NCBI RefSeq assembly: GCF_002940205.1
Contig: NZ_MDSK01000020.1
Coordinates: 27,738-91,737 of the forward strand
Direction: 5' to 3'
Length of the DNA: 64,000 nt
Source of the DNA: Xanthomonas arboricola pv. guizotiae
GTDB taxonomy: Bacteria; Pseudomonadota; Gammaproteobacteria; Xanthomonadales; Xanthomonadaceae
Below are positions 16,403 through 26,804 of the stretch, one piece after another. Below the pieces are notes generated by a model. That model made no database searches. It was given only the letters and a program-made list of their open reading frames with translations, and had not been told where the DNA came from. Position numbers and translations under genes: made by a program. The number at the start of each line of letters is the position of its first letter. Within the stretch, counting starts at the first letter, position 1.

Positions 16403-19400
16403 ATGCCCTCGCTTACCTACCCCTCTCCGCCGCTGCCCAAGTCTGGCCAGCTCCGCGCCTATTGGCGCGCACCGTCGTCTCCCACTGCTTTGGCCTGGTC
16501 GATCGCGCGGGCTGCCGAGGCGCATCCCGGGCCGCTGCTGGTGATCGCGCGCGACAACCAGAGCGCACACCAGATCGAGTCCGATCTGCAGGCCTTGCTG
16601 GGTGAATCCTCGTCGCTGCCGGTGGTGCCGTTTCCCGACTGGGAAACCCTGCCCTACGACCAGTTCAGCCCGCACCCGGAGATCATCAGCCAGCGGCTGG
16701 CTGCGCTGCATCGCCTGCCCGGCCTGAGCCGCGGCGTGGTGATCGTGCCGGTGCAGACCTTGCTGCAGCAGTTGGCGCCACTGAGCTATATCGTCGGCGG
16801 CAGCTTCGATCTCACCGTTGGCCAGCGGCTGGATCTGGAGGCGGAAAAGCGCCGTCTGGAAAGCGCCGGTTACCGCAACGTCCCGCAGGTGATGGACCCG
16901 GGCGATTTTGCCGTCCGCGGCGGCCTGCTCGACGTGTTCCCGATGGGCGCGGACACGCCGTTGCGAGTCGAGTTGCTGGATGAGGATATCGATTCGATCC
17001 GCGTGTTCGACCCGGAATCGCAGCGCTCCCTGGACAAGGTGGACGCGGTCAAGATGCTGCCTGGCCGCGAAGTACCGATGGACGATGCCAGCGTCGAGCG
17101 CGTGCTGGCCTGCCTGCGCGAACGTTTCGACGTGGATACCCGGCGCAGCGCGCTGTATCAGGATCTCAAATCCGGGCTGGCACCGTCGGGCATCGAGTAT
17201 TACCTGCCGATGTTCTTCGCCAAGACCGCAACGCTGTTCGATTATCTGGACAAGCGCGTACTGCCGGTGATCGCCACTGGCGTGTCCAACGCCGCCGATA
17301 CCTTCTGGGCGCAAGCGCAGAACCGCTACGAACAGCGCCGCCACGATGTCGAGCGCCCGCTGCTGCCGCCGGACGAGTTGTATCAATCGCCCGATGCGCT
17401 GCGCGAGCGCCTCAACAAGCTGGCGCGCATTGAGGTGTGGGCCAGTGATCATGCGCGTATCGAGGAAGCTGCCCCGCTCGGCGACCAACCGTTGCCGCCG
17501 CTGCCGGTGGCTGCAAAGGACGCCCCGGCCGGCCAGGCGCTGGCGGCGTTCCTGAGCCATTACCCGGGCCGTGTGTTGGTGGCCGCCGACTCGGCCGGCC
17601 GCCGTGAAGCCTTGATGGAAGTGCTGGGCGCCGCGCAGTTGAAGCCCGAGGTGGTCGCCGATGTGCCGGCGTTCCTGGCGAGCACGCTGCGCTTTGGCAT
17701 CACGGTGGCGCCGCTGGAAGACGGCTTTGCGCTGGATCAACCGCAGATTGCGCTGCTCACCGAGCGCCAGCTGTTCCCGGAGCGGGCCAATCAACCGCGC
17801 CGCACGCGTCGGGTCGGACGCGAGCCGGAAGCGATCATCCGCGACCTGGGCGAACTGTCCGAAGGCGCGCCGATCGTGCACGAGGACCACGGTGTGGGCC
17901 GCTACCGCGGGCTGATCGTGCTCGATGCCGGCGGCATGCCCGGCGAGTTCCTGGAAATCGAATACGCCAAGGGCGACCGGCTGTATGTGCCGGTGGCGCA
18001 GCTGCACCTGATCAGCCGCTACTCCGGCGCCTCGGCCGAGACCGCCCCACTGCACTCGCTGGGTGGCGAGCAATGGACCAAGGCCAAGCGCAAGGCGGCC
18101 GAAAAGGTCCGCGATGTGGCCGCCGAACTGCTGGAAATCCAGGCGCGCCGACGCGCACGTGCAGGTCTGGCGCTGCAGGTGGACCGTGCGATGTACGAAC
18201 CGTTTGCGGCTGGCTTTCCGTTCGAAGAAACCGGCGACCAGCTTGCTGCAATCGATGCCACGCTACGTGACCTGGGCAGCAGCCAACCGATGGACCGCGT
18301 GGTCTGCGGCGACGTCGGCTTCGGCAAGACCGAGGTCGCGGTACGCGCCGCGTTCGCCGCGGCCAGCGCCGGCAAGCAGGTCGCCGTGCTGGTGCCCACC
18401 ACGCTGCTGGCCGAGCAGCATTACCGCAATTTCCGCGACCGTTTCGCCGATTACCCGATGAAGGTGGAAGTGCTCTCGCGCTTCAAGAGCAGCAAGGAAA
18501 TCAAGGCCGAACTGGAGAAGGTCGCCAGCGGCGACATCGACGTGATCATCGGCACGCATCGGCTGTTGCAGCCGGACGTGAAGTTCAAGGATCTCGGCTT
18601 GGTCGTCGTCGACGAAGAACAGCGCTTCGGCGTGCGGCAGAAAGAGGCGCTCAAGGCGATGCGCGCCAACGTGCATCTGCTCACGCTCACTGCCACACCG
18701 ATCCCGCGCACGCTCAATATGGCCATGGCCGGCCTGCGCGATCTGTCGATCATCGCTACGCCGCCGCCGAACCGCCTGGCGGTGCAGACCTTCATCACCG
18801 CGTGGGACAACGCGCTGCTGCGCGAAGCCTTCCAGCGCGAACTCAGCCGTGGTGGGCAGCTGTATTTCCTGCATAACGATGTGGAAAGCATCGTGCGCAT
18901 GCAGCGCGACCTGTCCGAGCTGGTGCCGGAGGCGCGCATCGGCATTGCGCATGGGCAGATGCCCGAGCGCGAGCTGGAACGGGTGATGCTGGATTTCCAG
19001 AAGCAGCGCTTCAATGTGTTGCTGTCGACCACGATCATCGAATCGGGCATCGACATCCCCAACGCCAATACCATCATCATCAATCGTGCCGACCGGTTTG
19101 GGCTGGCGCAGTTGCATCAGTTGCGCGGCCGCGTTGGTCGCTCGCATCACCGCGCCTACGCGTATCTGGTGGTGCCGGATCGTCGTTCGATGACCTCCGA
19201 TGCAGAGAAGCGTCTGGAAGCGATCGCCTCCATGGACGAGCTCGGCGCCGGCTTCACCCTGGCCACCCACGATCTGGAGATCCGCGGTGCCGGCGAGTTG
19301 CTGGGCGAAGACCAGAGCGGGCAGATGGCCGAGGTCGGCTTCAGCCTGTACACCGAGCTGCTGGAGCGCGCGGTGCGCAGCATCCGCCAGGGCAAGCTGC

Positions 19401-19867
19401 CGGACCTGGATGCCGGCGAGGAGGTCCGCGGTGCCGAGGTCGAGCTGCATGTGGCCGCGCTGATTCCCGAGGATTACCTGCCCGACGTGCATACCCGCCT
19501 GACGCTGTACAAGCGCATCTCCAGCGCACGCGATGCCGATGCGCTGCGCGAATTGCAGGTGGAGATGATCGACCGCTTCGGCCTGCTGCCGGACCCGGTC
19601 AAACACCTGTTCGCGATTGCCGAGCTCAAGCTGCAGGCCAATACCCTCGGCATCCGCAAACTGGATCTGGGCGAAAACGGCGGCCGCCTGGTGTTCGAAG
19701 CCAAACCGTCGATCGACCCGGTCGCGGTGATCCAGATGATCCAGAAGCAGCCCAAGATCTACAGCATGGACGGCCCGGACAAATTGCGCGTCAAGCTGCC
19801 GCTGCCGGAAGGCGCGGACCGCTTCAATGCCGCGCGTGGCTTGTTGACGATGCTGGCACCGAGATAA
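16403..19867 (+). CDS. mfd: Transcription-repair coupling factor Mfd
   Basis: A 1154-residue DNA translocase that removes stalled RNA polymerase and recruits UvrA. Domains in order: UvrB-homology region (about 20-350); RNA polymerase-interaction CarD-like domain (HEDHGVGRYRG, about 493); and a RecG-like SF2 helicase core with Walker A CGDVGFGKTEVA (about 635), DEEQRFG (motif II, about 737), TATPIPRT and the later motif QLHQLRGRVGRSHHRAYAY. The C-terminal TRCF domain contains ELHVAALIPEDYLPD. Length agrees with E. coli Mfd (1148). It is divergent from the candidate effector gene. Confidence 0.97.
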   Translation: MPSLTYPSPPLPKSGQLRAYWRAPSSPTALAWSIARAAEAHPGPLLVIARDNQSAHQIESDLQALLGESSSLPVVPFPDWETLPYDQFSPHPEIISQRLAALHRLPGLSRGVVIVPVQTLLQQLAPLSYIVGGSFDLTVGQRLDLEAEKRRLESAGYRNVPQVMDPGDFAVRGGLLDVFPMGADTPLRVELLDEDIDSIRVFDPESQRSLDKVDAVKMLPGREVPMDDASVERVLACLRERFDVDTRRSALYQDLKSGLAPSGIEYYLPMFFAKTATLFDYLDKRVLPVIATGVSNAADTFWAQAQNRYEQRRHDVERPLLPPDELYQSPDALRERLNKLARIEVWASDHARIEEAAPLGDQPLPPLPVAAKDAPAGQALAAFLSHYPGRVLVAADSAGRREALMEVLGAAQLKPEVVADVPAFLASTLRFGITVAPLEDGFALDQPQIALLTERQLFPERANQPRRTRRVGREPEAIIRDLGELSEGAPIVHEDHGVGRYRGLIVLDAGGMPGEFLEIEYAKGDRLYVPVAQLHLISRYSGASAETAPLHSLGGEQWTKAKRKAAEKVRDVAAELLEIQARRRARAGLALQVDRAMYEPFAAGFPFEETGDQLAAIDATLRDLGSSQPMDRVVCGDVGFGKTEVAVRAAFAAASAGKQVAVLVPTTLLAEQHYRNFRDRFADYPMKVEVLSRFKSSKEIKAELEKVASGDIDVIIGTHRLLQPDVKFKDLGLVVVDEEQRFGVRQKEALKAMRANVHLLTLTATPIPRTLNMAMAGLRDLSIIATPPPNRLAVQTFITAWDNALLREAFQRELSRGGQLYFLHNDVESIVRMQRDLSELVPEARIGIAHGQMPERELERVMLDFQKQRFNVLLSTTIIESGIDIPNANTIIINRADRFGLAQLHQLRGRVGRSHHRAYAYLVVPDRRSMTSDAEKRLEAIASMDELGAGFTLATHDLEIRGAGELLGEDQSGQMAEVGFSLYTELLERAVRSIRQGKLPDLDAGEEVRGAEVELHVAALIPEDYLPDVHTRLTLYKRISSARDADALRELQVEMIDRFGLLPDPVKHLFAIAELKLQANTLGIRKLDLGENGGRLVFEAKPSIDPVAVIQMIQKQPKIYSMDGPDKLRVKLPLPEGADRFNAARGLLTMLAPR

Positions 19868-20372
19868 GCGAGCTGCGCGGTCGGTTGCGCCTGCTTTGTG
19901 CAGCGCTCTCGACCGTGCAGGACGCAAGCACGCGTCGGGCGCGTTGCGATCGCGGCGCGAAGTCAATCCGGTCCAATGCGGCATTTTCACTAACGCTCTC
20001 CGCTACAGGCGATGCCGGGCGTGATACATGCCGCCTGTTTCATGCGTTTTCGCGGCAGTGGCCGTGCACAGATCCATCCCGCACGCATTGAAGAAGTCGG
20101 CTGAAAGGCGGCTATCTGTCCTGCAGGACTGTCCAGGACATTGGTTCCCTGAGCCTGCTTGCGACAAAGCTGAGCAATTAATGCCCAGGCAGTGATGGAT
20201 TTCTCAAATCCGTCACTGCACTGAATTTGGCCTAAATATTCCTGTCGCGCGCCGATACCTGCATGGACCGGCATGTCCGCGTGTGCAGAGCTGCCCACGC
20301 AAGCCACGCCGGAGCGACCTTCTTCCGCGTCATGGCACGCACCCGTGCGCCGTCGCATCGCTTGAGGCATCC
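19868..20372. other. gene-free gap upstream of the chemosensory operon
   Basis: About 505 bases without a credible gene. The middle part (20100-20245) is richer in A+T than its surroundings. The only recognisable element is the sigma-28-like promoter at 20233-20258. Confidence 0.6.
20233..20258 (+). promoter_or_regulatory. Sigma-28 (FliA)-like promoter
   Basis: TAAATATT (20233-20240), 10 bases, then GCCGATAC (20251-20258). The FliA consensus is TAAAGTTT-N11-GCCGATAA, so this differs by a one-base shorter spacer and a few positions in the weaker parts of both boxes. It lies 114 bases before the STAS gene, the first of the chemosensory operon. Confidence 0.6.
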
Positions 20373-20702
20373 ATGAACACGCCACTGTCCGATCTACCCG
20401 CGCCGCTGACGCTCGCCCTGGAAGGCGAGATGACCATCCGTCGCGCTGCCGAACTCAAGCCGCTGCTGCAGCCGGCCTTGCTGCACCCGGGCGGATTGCA
20501 CCTGGACCTGGGCGCGGTCAGCGAGATCGACACCACCGGCCTGCAGTTGCTGCTGGCGACCAAGCAGGCGATTCAGGCCGACGGCCGGCCGTTTTCGCTG
20601 ACCGATTCCAGCCGCGCGGTGGTCGATGTGATCGAACTGCTCGGCCTGCTCGAAGCGCTGTACCCGCACGCGGTTGCGGGTATCGGCGAACGCATTCACT
20701 AA
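20373..20702 (+). CDS. STAS-domain protein
   Basis: A 109-residue single STAS domain, like anti-anti-sigma factors and MlaB. It has the core strand GLHLDLGAVSEIDTTGLQLLLATK, with the DTTG turn in the place of the regulatory D-S/T-x-G phospho-site. It is the first gene after the sigma-28-like promoter and ends 16 bases before cheA, so it belongs to the chemosensory operon. STAS proteins occur in some chemosensory clusters, but their role here is not established. ATG 20373 is supported by the clean domain start; the upstream frame is not protein-like. Confidence 0.82.
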   Translation: MNTPLSDLPAPLTLALEGEMTIRRAAELKPLLQPALLHPGGLHLDLGAVSEIDTTGLQLLLATKQAIQADGRPFSLTDSSRAVVDVIELLGLLEALYPHAVAGIGERIH

Positions 20703-20718
20703 CGGACCGGCCACGCGT

Positions 20719-22728
20719 ATGGATATGAACCAGCTGATGCAGACCTTCCTGGCCGAGAGCCGGGACCTGCTCGAAGACATGGAACGTCACCTGCTCGAAG
20801 CCGAGCGTGGCGCCTCCTCGCCGGATGCGGTCAATGCGATCTTCCGTGCGGCGCACACCATCAAGGGCTCGGGCGGCCTGTTCGATCTGCCGCAGCTGGT
20901 CGGCTTCACCCATGTCGTGGAAAGCGTGCTGGACCTGGTGCGCGACGACGCGCTGACGCTGAGCTCGGAACTGATCGCGCTGCTGCTGGTGTGCTGCGAC
21001 CACATCCATGCCCTGGTGGAAACCGCCGCCGACCCCGCCCACGCCGATGCCGACGCACTGGCGGCAGAAGCCGCCCCCCTGCTGGCACAACTGCAGACCT
21101 ACCTGCAGGCCAGCGCATGCGGTGTCGCCGCCTCCGCCATCCAGCACGGCACTCCGGAAAAACAGAGCGGTTACTGGCGCATCACGCTCAAACTGTTCGC
21201 CGACGCGCTGCGCTACGGCAACTCGCCGCTCAAGCTGATCCGCAACCTGCGCGGGCTGGGCTCGGTCGAGTCGATCAGCACCGACGTCAGCCAGCTGCCG
21301 AGCTTCGAAGCGCTTGATCCGGAAGCCAATTATCTGGGCTTCCAGATCCTGCTGCGCAGCGATGCCGACCGGGCCGCGATCGAGGACGTGTTCGAGTTCG
21401 TGCGCGAGGACTGCGACCTGGAGATCCTCTCGGTGCCGGCACCGATGGACGCCACCGCCGCGCTGGCGAGCGAGCCGGTCGTGGCAGCCAGCGCGCCGGT
21501 CGTCGGCGCGCTGGCCGCCGTCCCGGCCGCTGCCCCGGCACGCGCGCCGCAGGACGCCGGCGCGCGCAACGCCGACGCGCGCTCGATCCGCGTCGACGCC
21601 GACAAGCTCGATCGCATGATCGATCTGGTCGGCGAACTCATCATCGCGGTGGCCGGCACCAATGCCAACGCACAACGCACCGGCGACGCGCAGTTGCTGG
21701 AATCGGCCTCGATCCTGGCCGGCCTGGTGGAAGAGGTACGCGAAAGCGCCCTGCAACTGCGCATGGTCAAGATCGGCGGCACCTTCAGCCGCTTCCAGCG
21801 CGTGGTGCACGATGTGGCGCGCGAACTCGGCAAGGACATCGCGCTGGTGGTGGCCGGCGAGGACACCGAGCTGGACAAGTCGGTGGTGGAAAAGATCGGC
21901 GACCCCCTCACCCATCTGGTGCGCAATGCCATGGACCACGGCATCGAGCCGGCGGACGTGCGCGTGGCGCGTGGCAAGCCCGCACGCGGCACCGTCGGCC
22001 TCAATGCGTATCACGACTCCGGCAGCATCGTCATCCAGATCACCGACGACGGCGGCGGCCTGAACCGCGACCGCATCCTGGCCAAGGCGCTGGAGCGCGG
22101 CCTGATCGAGCCGGGCCGCCAGCTCAGCGACCGCGAGGTGTTCGCGATGATCTTCGAGCCGGGATTCTCCACCGCCGAAAAGGTCACCAACCTGTCCGGG
22201 CGCGGCGTCGGCATGGATGTGGTCAAGCGCAACATCACCGCGCTGCGCGGCACCGTGGAGATCGACAGCAGCGCCGGCGTGGGCACCACCATCTCGGTGC
22301 GGCTGCCGCTGACGCTGGCCATCATCAACGGCTTCCAGGTGGGCGTGGGCAAATCCGTGTTCGTGGTGCCGCTGGACGTGGTGGAGGAATGCGTGGAATT
22401 CACCCCGGACTACAGCAGCGACTACATCGACCTGCGTGGCAGCGTGCTGCCGTATGTGCGCCTGCGCGAACTGTTCGCGCTCGGCGGCAGGACGCCGGCG
22501 CGCGAAAGCATCGTGGTGATCCACCAGGGCGCCCAGCGCTTCGGTCTGGTCGTGGACACCTTGCTGGGCGAATGGCAGACCGTGATCAAGCCGCTGTCCA
22601 AGGTCTTCGCGCAGGTCAAAGGCATCAGTGGCTCGAGCATCCTGGGCAGCGGCGATGTCGCGCTGATTCTGGATGTGCCCAGCCTGATTCAGCAGTTGCA
22701 CCCCAATCAGGACGCGTTGGCGGCCTGA
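20719..22728 (+). CDS. cheA: Chemotaxis histidine kinase CheA
   Basis: A 669-residue CheA. The N-terminal HPt domain has phospho-acceptor His46 in AAHTIKGSGG. A middle P2-like/linker region follows (about 130-290, Ala/Pro-rich near 260-285), then dimerisation (LDRMIDLVGELIIAV), the HATPase with N-box HLVRNAMDHGIE and G-boxes ITDDGGGL and GRGVGMDVV, and a C-terminal CheW-like P5 domain (about 535-660). It phosphorylates response regulators according to receptor state. It is followed 68 bases later by its probable receptor, then cheW, cheR and cheB in one direction. Confidence 0.95.
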   Translation: MDMNQLMQTFLAESRDLLEDMERHLLEAERGASSPDAVNAIFRAAHTIKGSGGLFDLPQLVGFTHVVESVLDLVRDDALTLSSELIALLLVCCDHIHALVETAADPAHADADALAAEAAPLLAQLQTYLQASACGVAASAIQHGTPEKQSGYWRITLKLFADALRYGNSPLKLIRNLRGLGSVESISTDVSQLPSFEALDPEANYLGFQILLRSDADRAAIEDVFEFVREDCDLEILSVPAPMDATAALASEPVVAASAPVVGALAAVPAAAPARAPQDAGARNADARSIRVDADKLDRMIDLVGELIIAVAGTNANAQRTGDAQLLESASILAGLVEEVRESALQLRMVKIGGTFSRFQRVVHDVARELGKDIALVVAGEDTELDKSVVEKIGDPLTHLVRNAMDHGIEPADVRVARGKPARGTVGLNAYHDSGSIVIQITDDGGGLNRDRILAKALERGLIEPGRQLSDREVFAMIFEPGFSTAEKVTNLSGRGVGMDVVKRNITALRGTVEIDSSAGVGTTISVRLPLTLAIINGFQVGVGKSVFVVPLDVVEECVEFTPDYSSDYIDLRGSVLPYVRLRELFALGGRTPARESIVVIHQGAQRFGLVVDTLLGEWQTVIKPLSKVFAQVKGISGSSILGSGDVALILDVPSLIQQLHPNQDALAA

Positions 22729-22796
22729 GCGCTCGCAGCATCGCTCCCGCAAAAATCGCGTCGTTTGTCGTTCCCTGACCCCAGGAAGCTACCGCC

Positions 22797-24953
22797 ATGT
22801 CACACCGTCTCCCGATCGCCACGCAGTTGTGGTTCACCGCCGCGCTTGCCGTCGCCCTGCCCGTCGTCGTGGTCGTCGCCGGCGTTGCGCTGACGCTGTC
22901 GCACGCGGCCTTGCTGGGCATCAGCCTCGTGGCCGCATTGATCAGCGGCGCCCTGCTGGTCTGGGCGATCCGCGTCGCCAGCGCGTCGCTGGAGTTGGCC
23001 ACCACCACGCTCGACGCGTTCTCGCGCGGCAACTTCGATGTCACCCTGCCGCAAGTGCGCGACGAGCAGGCCGGCGACGTCCTGCGCGGGCTGCGCAAGG
23101 TGCAGAACGGCATCCGTCACGTCAATGAAGAAATCAACCGCGTCTCGCGCGAGCACGATGCCGGCGAGATCGATGCACGCATCGACGTGGCGCGTTTCGA
23201 CGGCGACTTCCGCACCATGGGCGAAGGCATCAACCGCATGGTCGCCAGCCACATCGCGGTCAAGAAGCAGGCCATGGCGTGCGTGGCCGAGTTCGGTCGC
23301 GGCAATTTTTCCGCCGAACTGGAGCGCCTGCCGGGCAAGAAGGCCTTCATCAACGAGGTGGTGGACCAGATCCGCGGCAACCTCACCGGCATGGTCGCCG
23401 AGGTCAACCGCATGTCGGCCGAGCATGACGCCGGCGATATCGACGTGGTCATCGACACCCAGCGTTTCACCGGCGATTTCCGCCGCATGGCCGAAGGCAT
23501 CAACGCGATGGTGGCCAGCCATATCGCGGTCAAGAAGCAGGCCATCGCCTGCGTGGCCGAATTCGGCCGCGGCAACTTCACCGCGCAGCTGCCGTTGCTA
23601 CCGGGTAAGAAGCGCTTCATCAACGAAACCCTGGAACAGGTGCGCGGCAACCTCACCGGCCTGATCCGCGAGATCAACCACATGTCGGCCGAGCACGAGG
23701 CCGGCGATATCGACGTGGTGATCGACAGCAGCGGCTTCGACGGCGATTTCCGCAGCCTGGCCACCGGCATCAACCAGATGGTGGGCGCGCATATCGCAGT
23801 CAAGAAACTGGCGATGGGCGTGGTGGCCGAGTTCGGCCGCGGCAACTTCGAAGCGCCGCTGGCGCAGCTGCCGGGCAAGAAGGCCTTCATCAACGACACC
23901 GTGGAGCGTGCGCGCGGCAACCTGCGCAGCATTTCCGAGGTGATCCAGGTGATGGGCGCGATGGCCGACGGCGACCTCACCCACACCGTGGAAGGCCGCT
24001 ACGAAGGCGCCTTCGCCGACATGCAGCGCTACGTCAACACCACCATGAGCCGGCTGACCGAGATCGTCGATGAGGTCAACCGCAACGCCGAGAACCTGGC
24101 CAGCGCCTCCGAACAGGTCAGCGCCACCGCCCAGGCGCTGGCCCAGGCCGCCAGCGAACAGGCCGCCGGCGTGGAAGAGACCAGCGCCTCGCTGGAACAG
24201 ATGACCGCCTCCATCGCGCAGAACACCGAGAACGCGCGCGTCACCGACAGCATGGCCGCCAAGGCCGCCAGCGAAGCGGCCGACGGCGGCGACACCGTGC
24301 GCGCCACCGTGGTGGCGATGAAGGACATCGCCAAGAAGATCGGCATCATCGACGACATCGCCTACCAGACCAATCTGCTGGCGCTCAATGCCGCCATCGA
24401 GGCCGCGCGCGCCGGCGAACACGGCAAGGGCTTTGCGGTGGTGGCGGCGGAAGTGCGCAAGCTGGCCGAGCGCAGCCAGGTCGCCGCGCAGGAGATCGGC
24501 GAGGTGGCCGGCTCCAGCGTGGACCTGGCCGAAAGCGCCGGCCGCGTGCTCGGCGAGATGGTGCCCTCGATCCGCCGCACCTCCGACCTGGTGCAGGAAA
24601 TCGCCGCCGCCTCCGAAGAACAGACCGCCGGCGTCAGCCAGATCAACACCGCCGTCGGCCAGTTGAACCAGACCACGCAGTCGGCCGCGGCCAATGCCGA
24701 AGAGCTGGCCGCCACCTCGGAGGAAATGAGCGCGCAGGCCGAACAGCTGCAGCAGTTGATGGGCTTCTTCCGGCTCGGCAATGGCTCGCGCGCGGTGGCA
24801 TCGACCAGCAACAAGCCTGGCCCGCGCCGGATCGCACCGCATGCCAGCAGCGCCGCGGTCAGCACGCCTCCGCGTCGCAGCAACGTGCGCCAGATCGGCG
24901 CGGTGGCGGCCACCGCCGATGCGATCGACGAATCGCAGTTCGCCAGCTTCTGA
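22797..24953 (+). CDS. Poly-HAMP methyl-accepting chemotaxis protein without periplasmic domain
   Basis: A 718-residue receptor. Two membrane helices (about 10-35 and 38-60) are separated by only a few residues, so there is no periplasmic ligand domain. Next come a divergent HAMP-like unit and three tandem 90-residue units (270-bp period starting at 23247, 23517 and 23787), each containing AEFGRGNF, LPGKKx[12 protein letters not shown] and a GDFR...GIN element. A further HAMP (about 380-430) precedes the signalling domain, whose hairpin tip is [36 protein letters not shown]. The long HAMP chain suggests sensing of an intracellular or membrane cue. It lies between cheA and cheW. Confidence 0.93.
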   Translation: MSHRLPIATQLWFTAALAVALPVVVVVAGVALTLSHAALLGISLVAALISGALLVWAIRVASASLELATTTLDAFSRGNFDVTLPQVRDEQAGDVLRGLRKVQNGIRHVNEEINRVSREHDAGEIDARIDVARFDGDFRTMGEGINRMVASHIAVKKQAMACVAEFGRGNFSAELERLPGKKAFINEVVDQIRGNLTGMVAEVNRMSAEHDAGDIDVVIDTQRFTGDFRRMAEGINAMVASHIAVKKQAIACVAEFGRGNFTAQLPLLPGKKRFINETLEQVRGNLTGLIREINHMSAEHEAGDIDVVIDSSGFDGDFRSLATGINQMVGAHIAVKKLAMGVVAEFGRGNFEAPLAQLPGKKAFINDTVERARGNLRSISEVIQVMGAMADGDLTHTVEGRYEGAFADMQRYVNTTMSRLTEIVDEVNRNAENLASASEQVSATAQALAQAASEQAAGVEETSASLEQMTASIAQNTENARVTDSMAAKAASEAADGGDTVRATVVAMKDIAKKIGIIDDIAYQTNLLALNAAIEAARAGEHGKGFAVVAAEVRKLAERSQVAAQEIGEVAGSSVDLAESAGRVLGEMVPSIRRTSDLVQEIAAASEEQTAGVSQINTAVGQLNQTTQSAAANAEELAATSEEMSAQAEQLQQLMGFFRLGNGSRAVASTSNKPGPRRIAPHASSAAVSTPPRRSNVRQIGAVAATADAIDESQFASF
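23247..24056 (+). repeat. Three 270-bp tandem coding repeats in the MCP
   Basis: Units start at 23247, 23517 and 23787 (period exactly 270 bp, 90 codons). The start of each unit ([27 protein letters not shown]) and most of the unit are strongly similar, the first two most closely. They correspond to repeated HAMP-type modules. Confidence 0.8.
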
Positions 24954-24963
24954 GGAAACGACG

Positions 24964-25491
24964 ATGCAACCGCACAGCGCAGCCATCACCGCCACACGCA
25001 CCGTTGCGCCGTCATCGACGGCACCGCAGCAATACCTGACCTTTCTGCTGGGCACGGAGATGTTCGGCCTGGGCATCCTCGGCATCAAGGAAATCATCGA
25101 ATACCGCGCGCCCACCGATGTGCCGATGATGCCGCCGGCCCTGCGCGGCGTGATCAACCTGCGCGGCGCGGTGGTGCCGGTGGTGGATCTGCAGCAACGC
25201 TTCGGCCGCGACGCCAGCGCGATCACCAAGCGCAGTTGCATCGTGATCGTGGAGATCGCCAATGCCCAGGTGCATCAGGTGCTCGGCCTGCTCGTGGACG
25301 CGGTGAGCGAAGTGCTGGAGATCGCGACCGACGCGATCGCCGGCGCGCCCAGTTTTGGCGCCGGCATCGCACGCGAATGCATCCATGCGATGGCCAGGAT
25401 CGGCGAACGCTTCGTGATCCTGCTCGACGCCGACGCGCTGCTGGGCAACGCCGCACCCGCCCAGCGGCCTGTCGCCGAGCTGGCAGCCTGA
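24964..25491 (+). CDS. cheW: Chemotaxis adaptor CheW
   Basis: A 175-residue CheW with the typical beta-barrel sequence: QYLTFLLGTEMFGLGILGIKEII (about 22-45), PPALRGVINLRGAVVPVVDLQQRFG (about 57-82) and LGLLVDAVSEVLEI (about 105-118). It links receptors to CheA. GAGGAAAC precedes the ATG by about 6 bases. The REC-EAL gene follows after 28 bases, consistent with one operon. Confidence 0.94.
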   Translation: MQPHSAAITATRTVAPSSTAPQQYLTFLLGTEMFGLGILGIKEIIEYRAPTDVPMMPPALRGVINLRGAVVPVVDLQQRFGRDASAITKRSCIVIVEIANAQVHQVLGLLVDAVSEVLEIATDAIAGAPSFGAGIARECIHAMARIGERFVILLDADALLGNAAPAQRPVAELAA

Positions 25492-25519
25492 CATGTCCAG
25501 CATGCCCGCAAGGACTCCC

Positions 25520-26803
25520 ATGCGCCCCACCCTTCTCTCCTGCAGCTGCGCGCTGGACGGCCCAGTACTGGTCGTCGACGACAGCGTGGTCCAGCGCGAA
25601 CATGCGATGGCGCTGTGCCGCCAGCTCGGCGCCGTCGCGGTCGACGGCGCGGTGGACGGCCACGCCGCGCTGGCCTGGCTGGGCAGTGCGATTGCGCCAT
25701 CGCTGCTGCTGATCGATCTGGAAATGCCGGGCATGGACGGCGTGCAGTTGCTCGATGCGCTGGCGCGCGGCAAGTACAGCGTGCCGGTGGTGGTGGTCTC
25801 GCAGCGCGGCGGCGCCCTGATCGATGCAGTGATGCAGCTCAGCCGTAGTGCCGGGGTGCGCGTGCTCGGCGGCATCGAAAAGCCGATGCATCTGCAGGAC
25901 CTGGCCAATGTGCTGCAGTGCGAACCGGGGCTGGCCACGAACGCGCCTGCGTTTGCACAGCCGGCGATCTCGCCGCTGATGTCCAGCGGTGGCGCGGCGG
26001 CATCGCGGCTGGACCGGGCCATGCGCCGCGGCGAAATCCGCGTGGCCTACCAGCCCAAGCTCGATCTCAGGGATGGCCGCCTGCGCGGCGTGGAAGCCCT
26101 CGCGCGCTGGCGCCGCCCGCAAGGCGACATGATCGGGCCGGAGCGCTTCATTCCGCTGGCCGAACGCGAAGGCCTGATCCATGCCTTGACCCAGCAGGTG
26201 ATCGACCTGGCGGTCGCGCAACTGGTGGACTGGCGCGCAGAAGGCTTCGAGCTGAGCCTGGCCTTGAACCTGTCGCCCAACCTGCTCGGCGAGCAGGGCT
26301 TTCTCGAACAACTGTGCGGCAAGCTGGGCGACAACGGCCTGAGCCCGGCCGATCTGGTGCTGGAACTCACCGAAAGCGCCATCGTCGAGCCGGCCAACGC
26401 CTTGAGCATGCTGGCGCGCCTGCGCCTGCATGGCTTCGGCCTGTCGATCGACGACTACGGCACGGGGTTTTCCTCGCTGCAGCGCCTGGCCAGCATTCCC
26501 TTCACCGAACTCAAGCTGGATCGCAGCTTCGTGCATGCCGCCCATCGCAGCCGCAGCCAGCGCACGGTGCTCGAATCCACGCTGGAACTGGCGCACCGGC
26601 TCGACCTCACCGCCGTGGCCGAAGGCGTGGAAACACCCGAGGATTGGCGGCTATTGCGCGAACTCGGCTGCGACCTGGCCCAAGGCTACCTGATGGGCTC
26701 GCCGATGCCCGGGCCGATGCTGTCGGAATGGTGGCGCGAGCACGCCGTGCGCATCGCACGCCTGTGCGGCAACGCACTGCCCAGCGATGCGGATGTCGCC
26801 TGA
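25520..26803 (+). CDS. Response regulator with EAL domain (c-di-GMP phosphodiesterase)
   Basis: A 427-residue REC-EAL protein. The receiver domain (about 15-130) has VVDDS, phospho-Asp66 in LLIDLEMPG and Lys in GIEKPM. The EAL domain (about 165-410) keeps the catalytic motifs: EALARWRRP, NLSPN, LELTES, SIDDYGTGFSSL, ELKLDRSF, AEGVET and QGYLMGSPMP, so it should hydrolyse c-di-GMP. ATG 25520 is preferred over 25493 because AAGGA lies 6 bases before it. It sits between cheW and cheR and is probably phosphorylated by CheA or a related kinase. It would tie receptor signalling to c-di-GMP level. Confidence 0.92.
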   Translation: MRPTLLSCSCALDGPVLVVDDSVVQREHAMALCRQLGAVAVDGAVDGHAALAWLGSAIAPSLLLIDLEMPGMDGVQLLDALARGKYSVPVVVVSQRGGALIDAVMQLSRSAGVRVLGGIEKPMHLQDLANVLQCEPGLATNAPAFAQPAISPLMSSGGAAASRLDRAMRRGEIRVAYQPKLDLRDGRLRGVEALARWRRPQGDMIGPERFIPLAEREGLIHALTQQVIDLAVAQLVDWRAEGFELSLALNLSPNLLGEQGFLEQLCGKLGDNGLSPADLVLELTESAIVEPANALSMLARLRLHGFGLSIDDYGTGFSSLQRLASIPFTELKLDRSFVHAAHRSRSQRTVLESTLELAHRLDLTAVAEGVETPEDWRLLRELGCDLAQGYLMGSPMPGPMLSEWWREHAVRIARLCGNALPSDADVA

Positions 26804-26804
26804 C

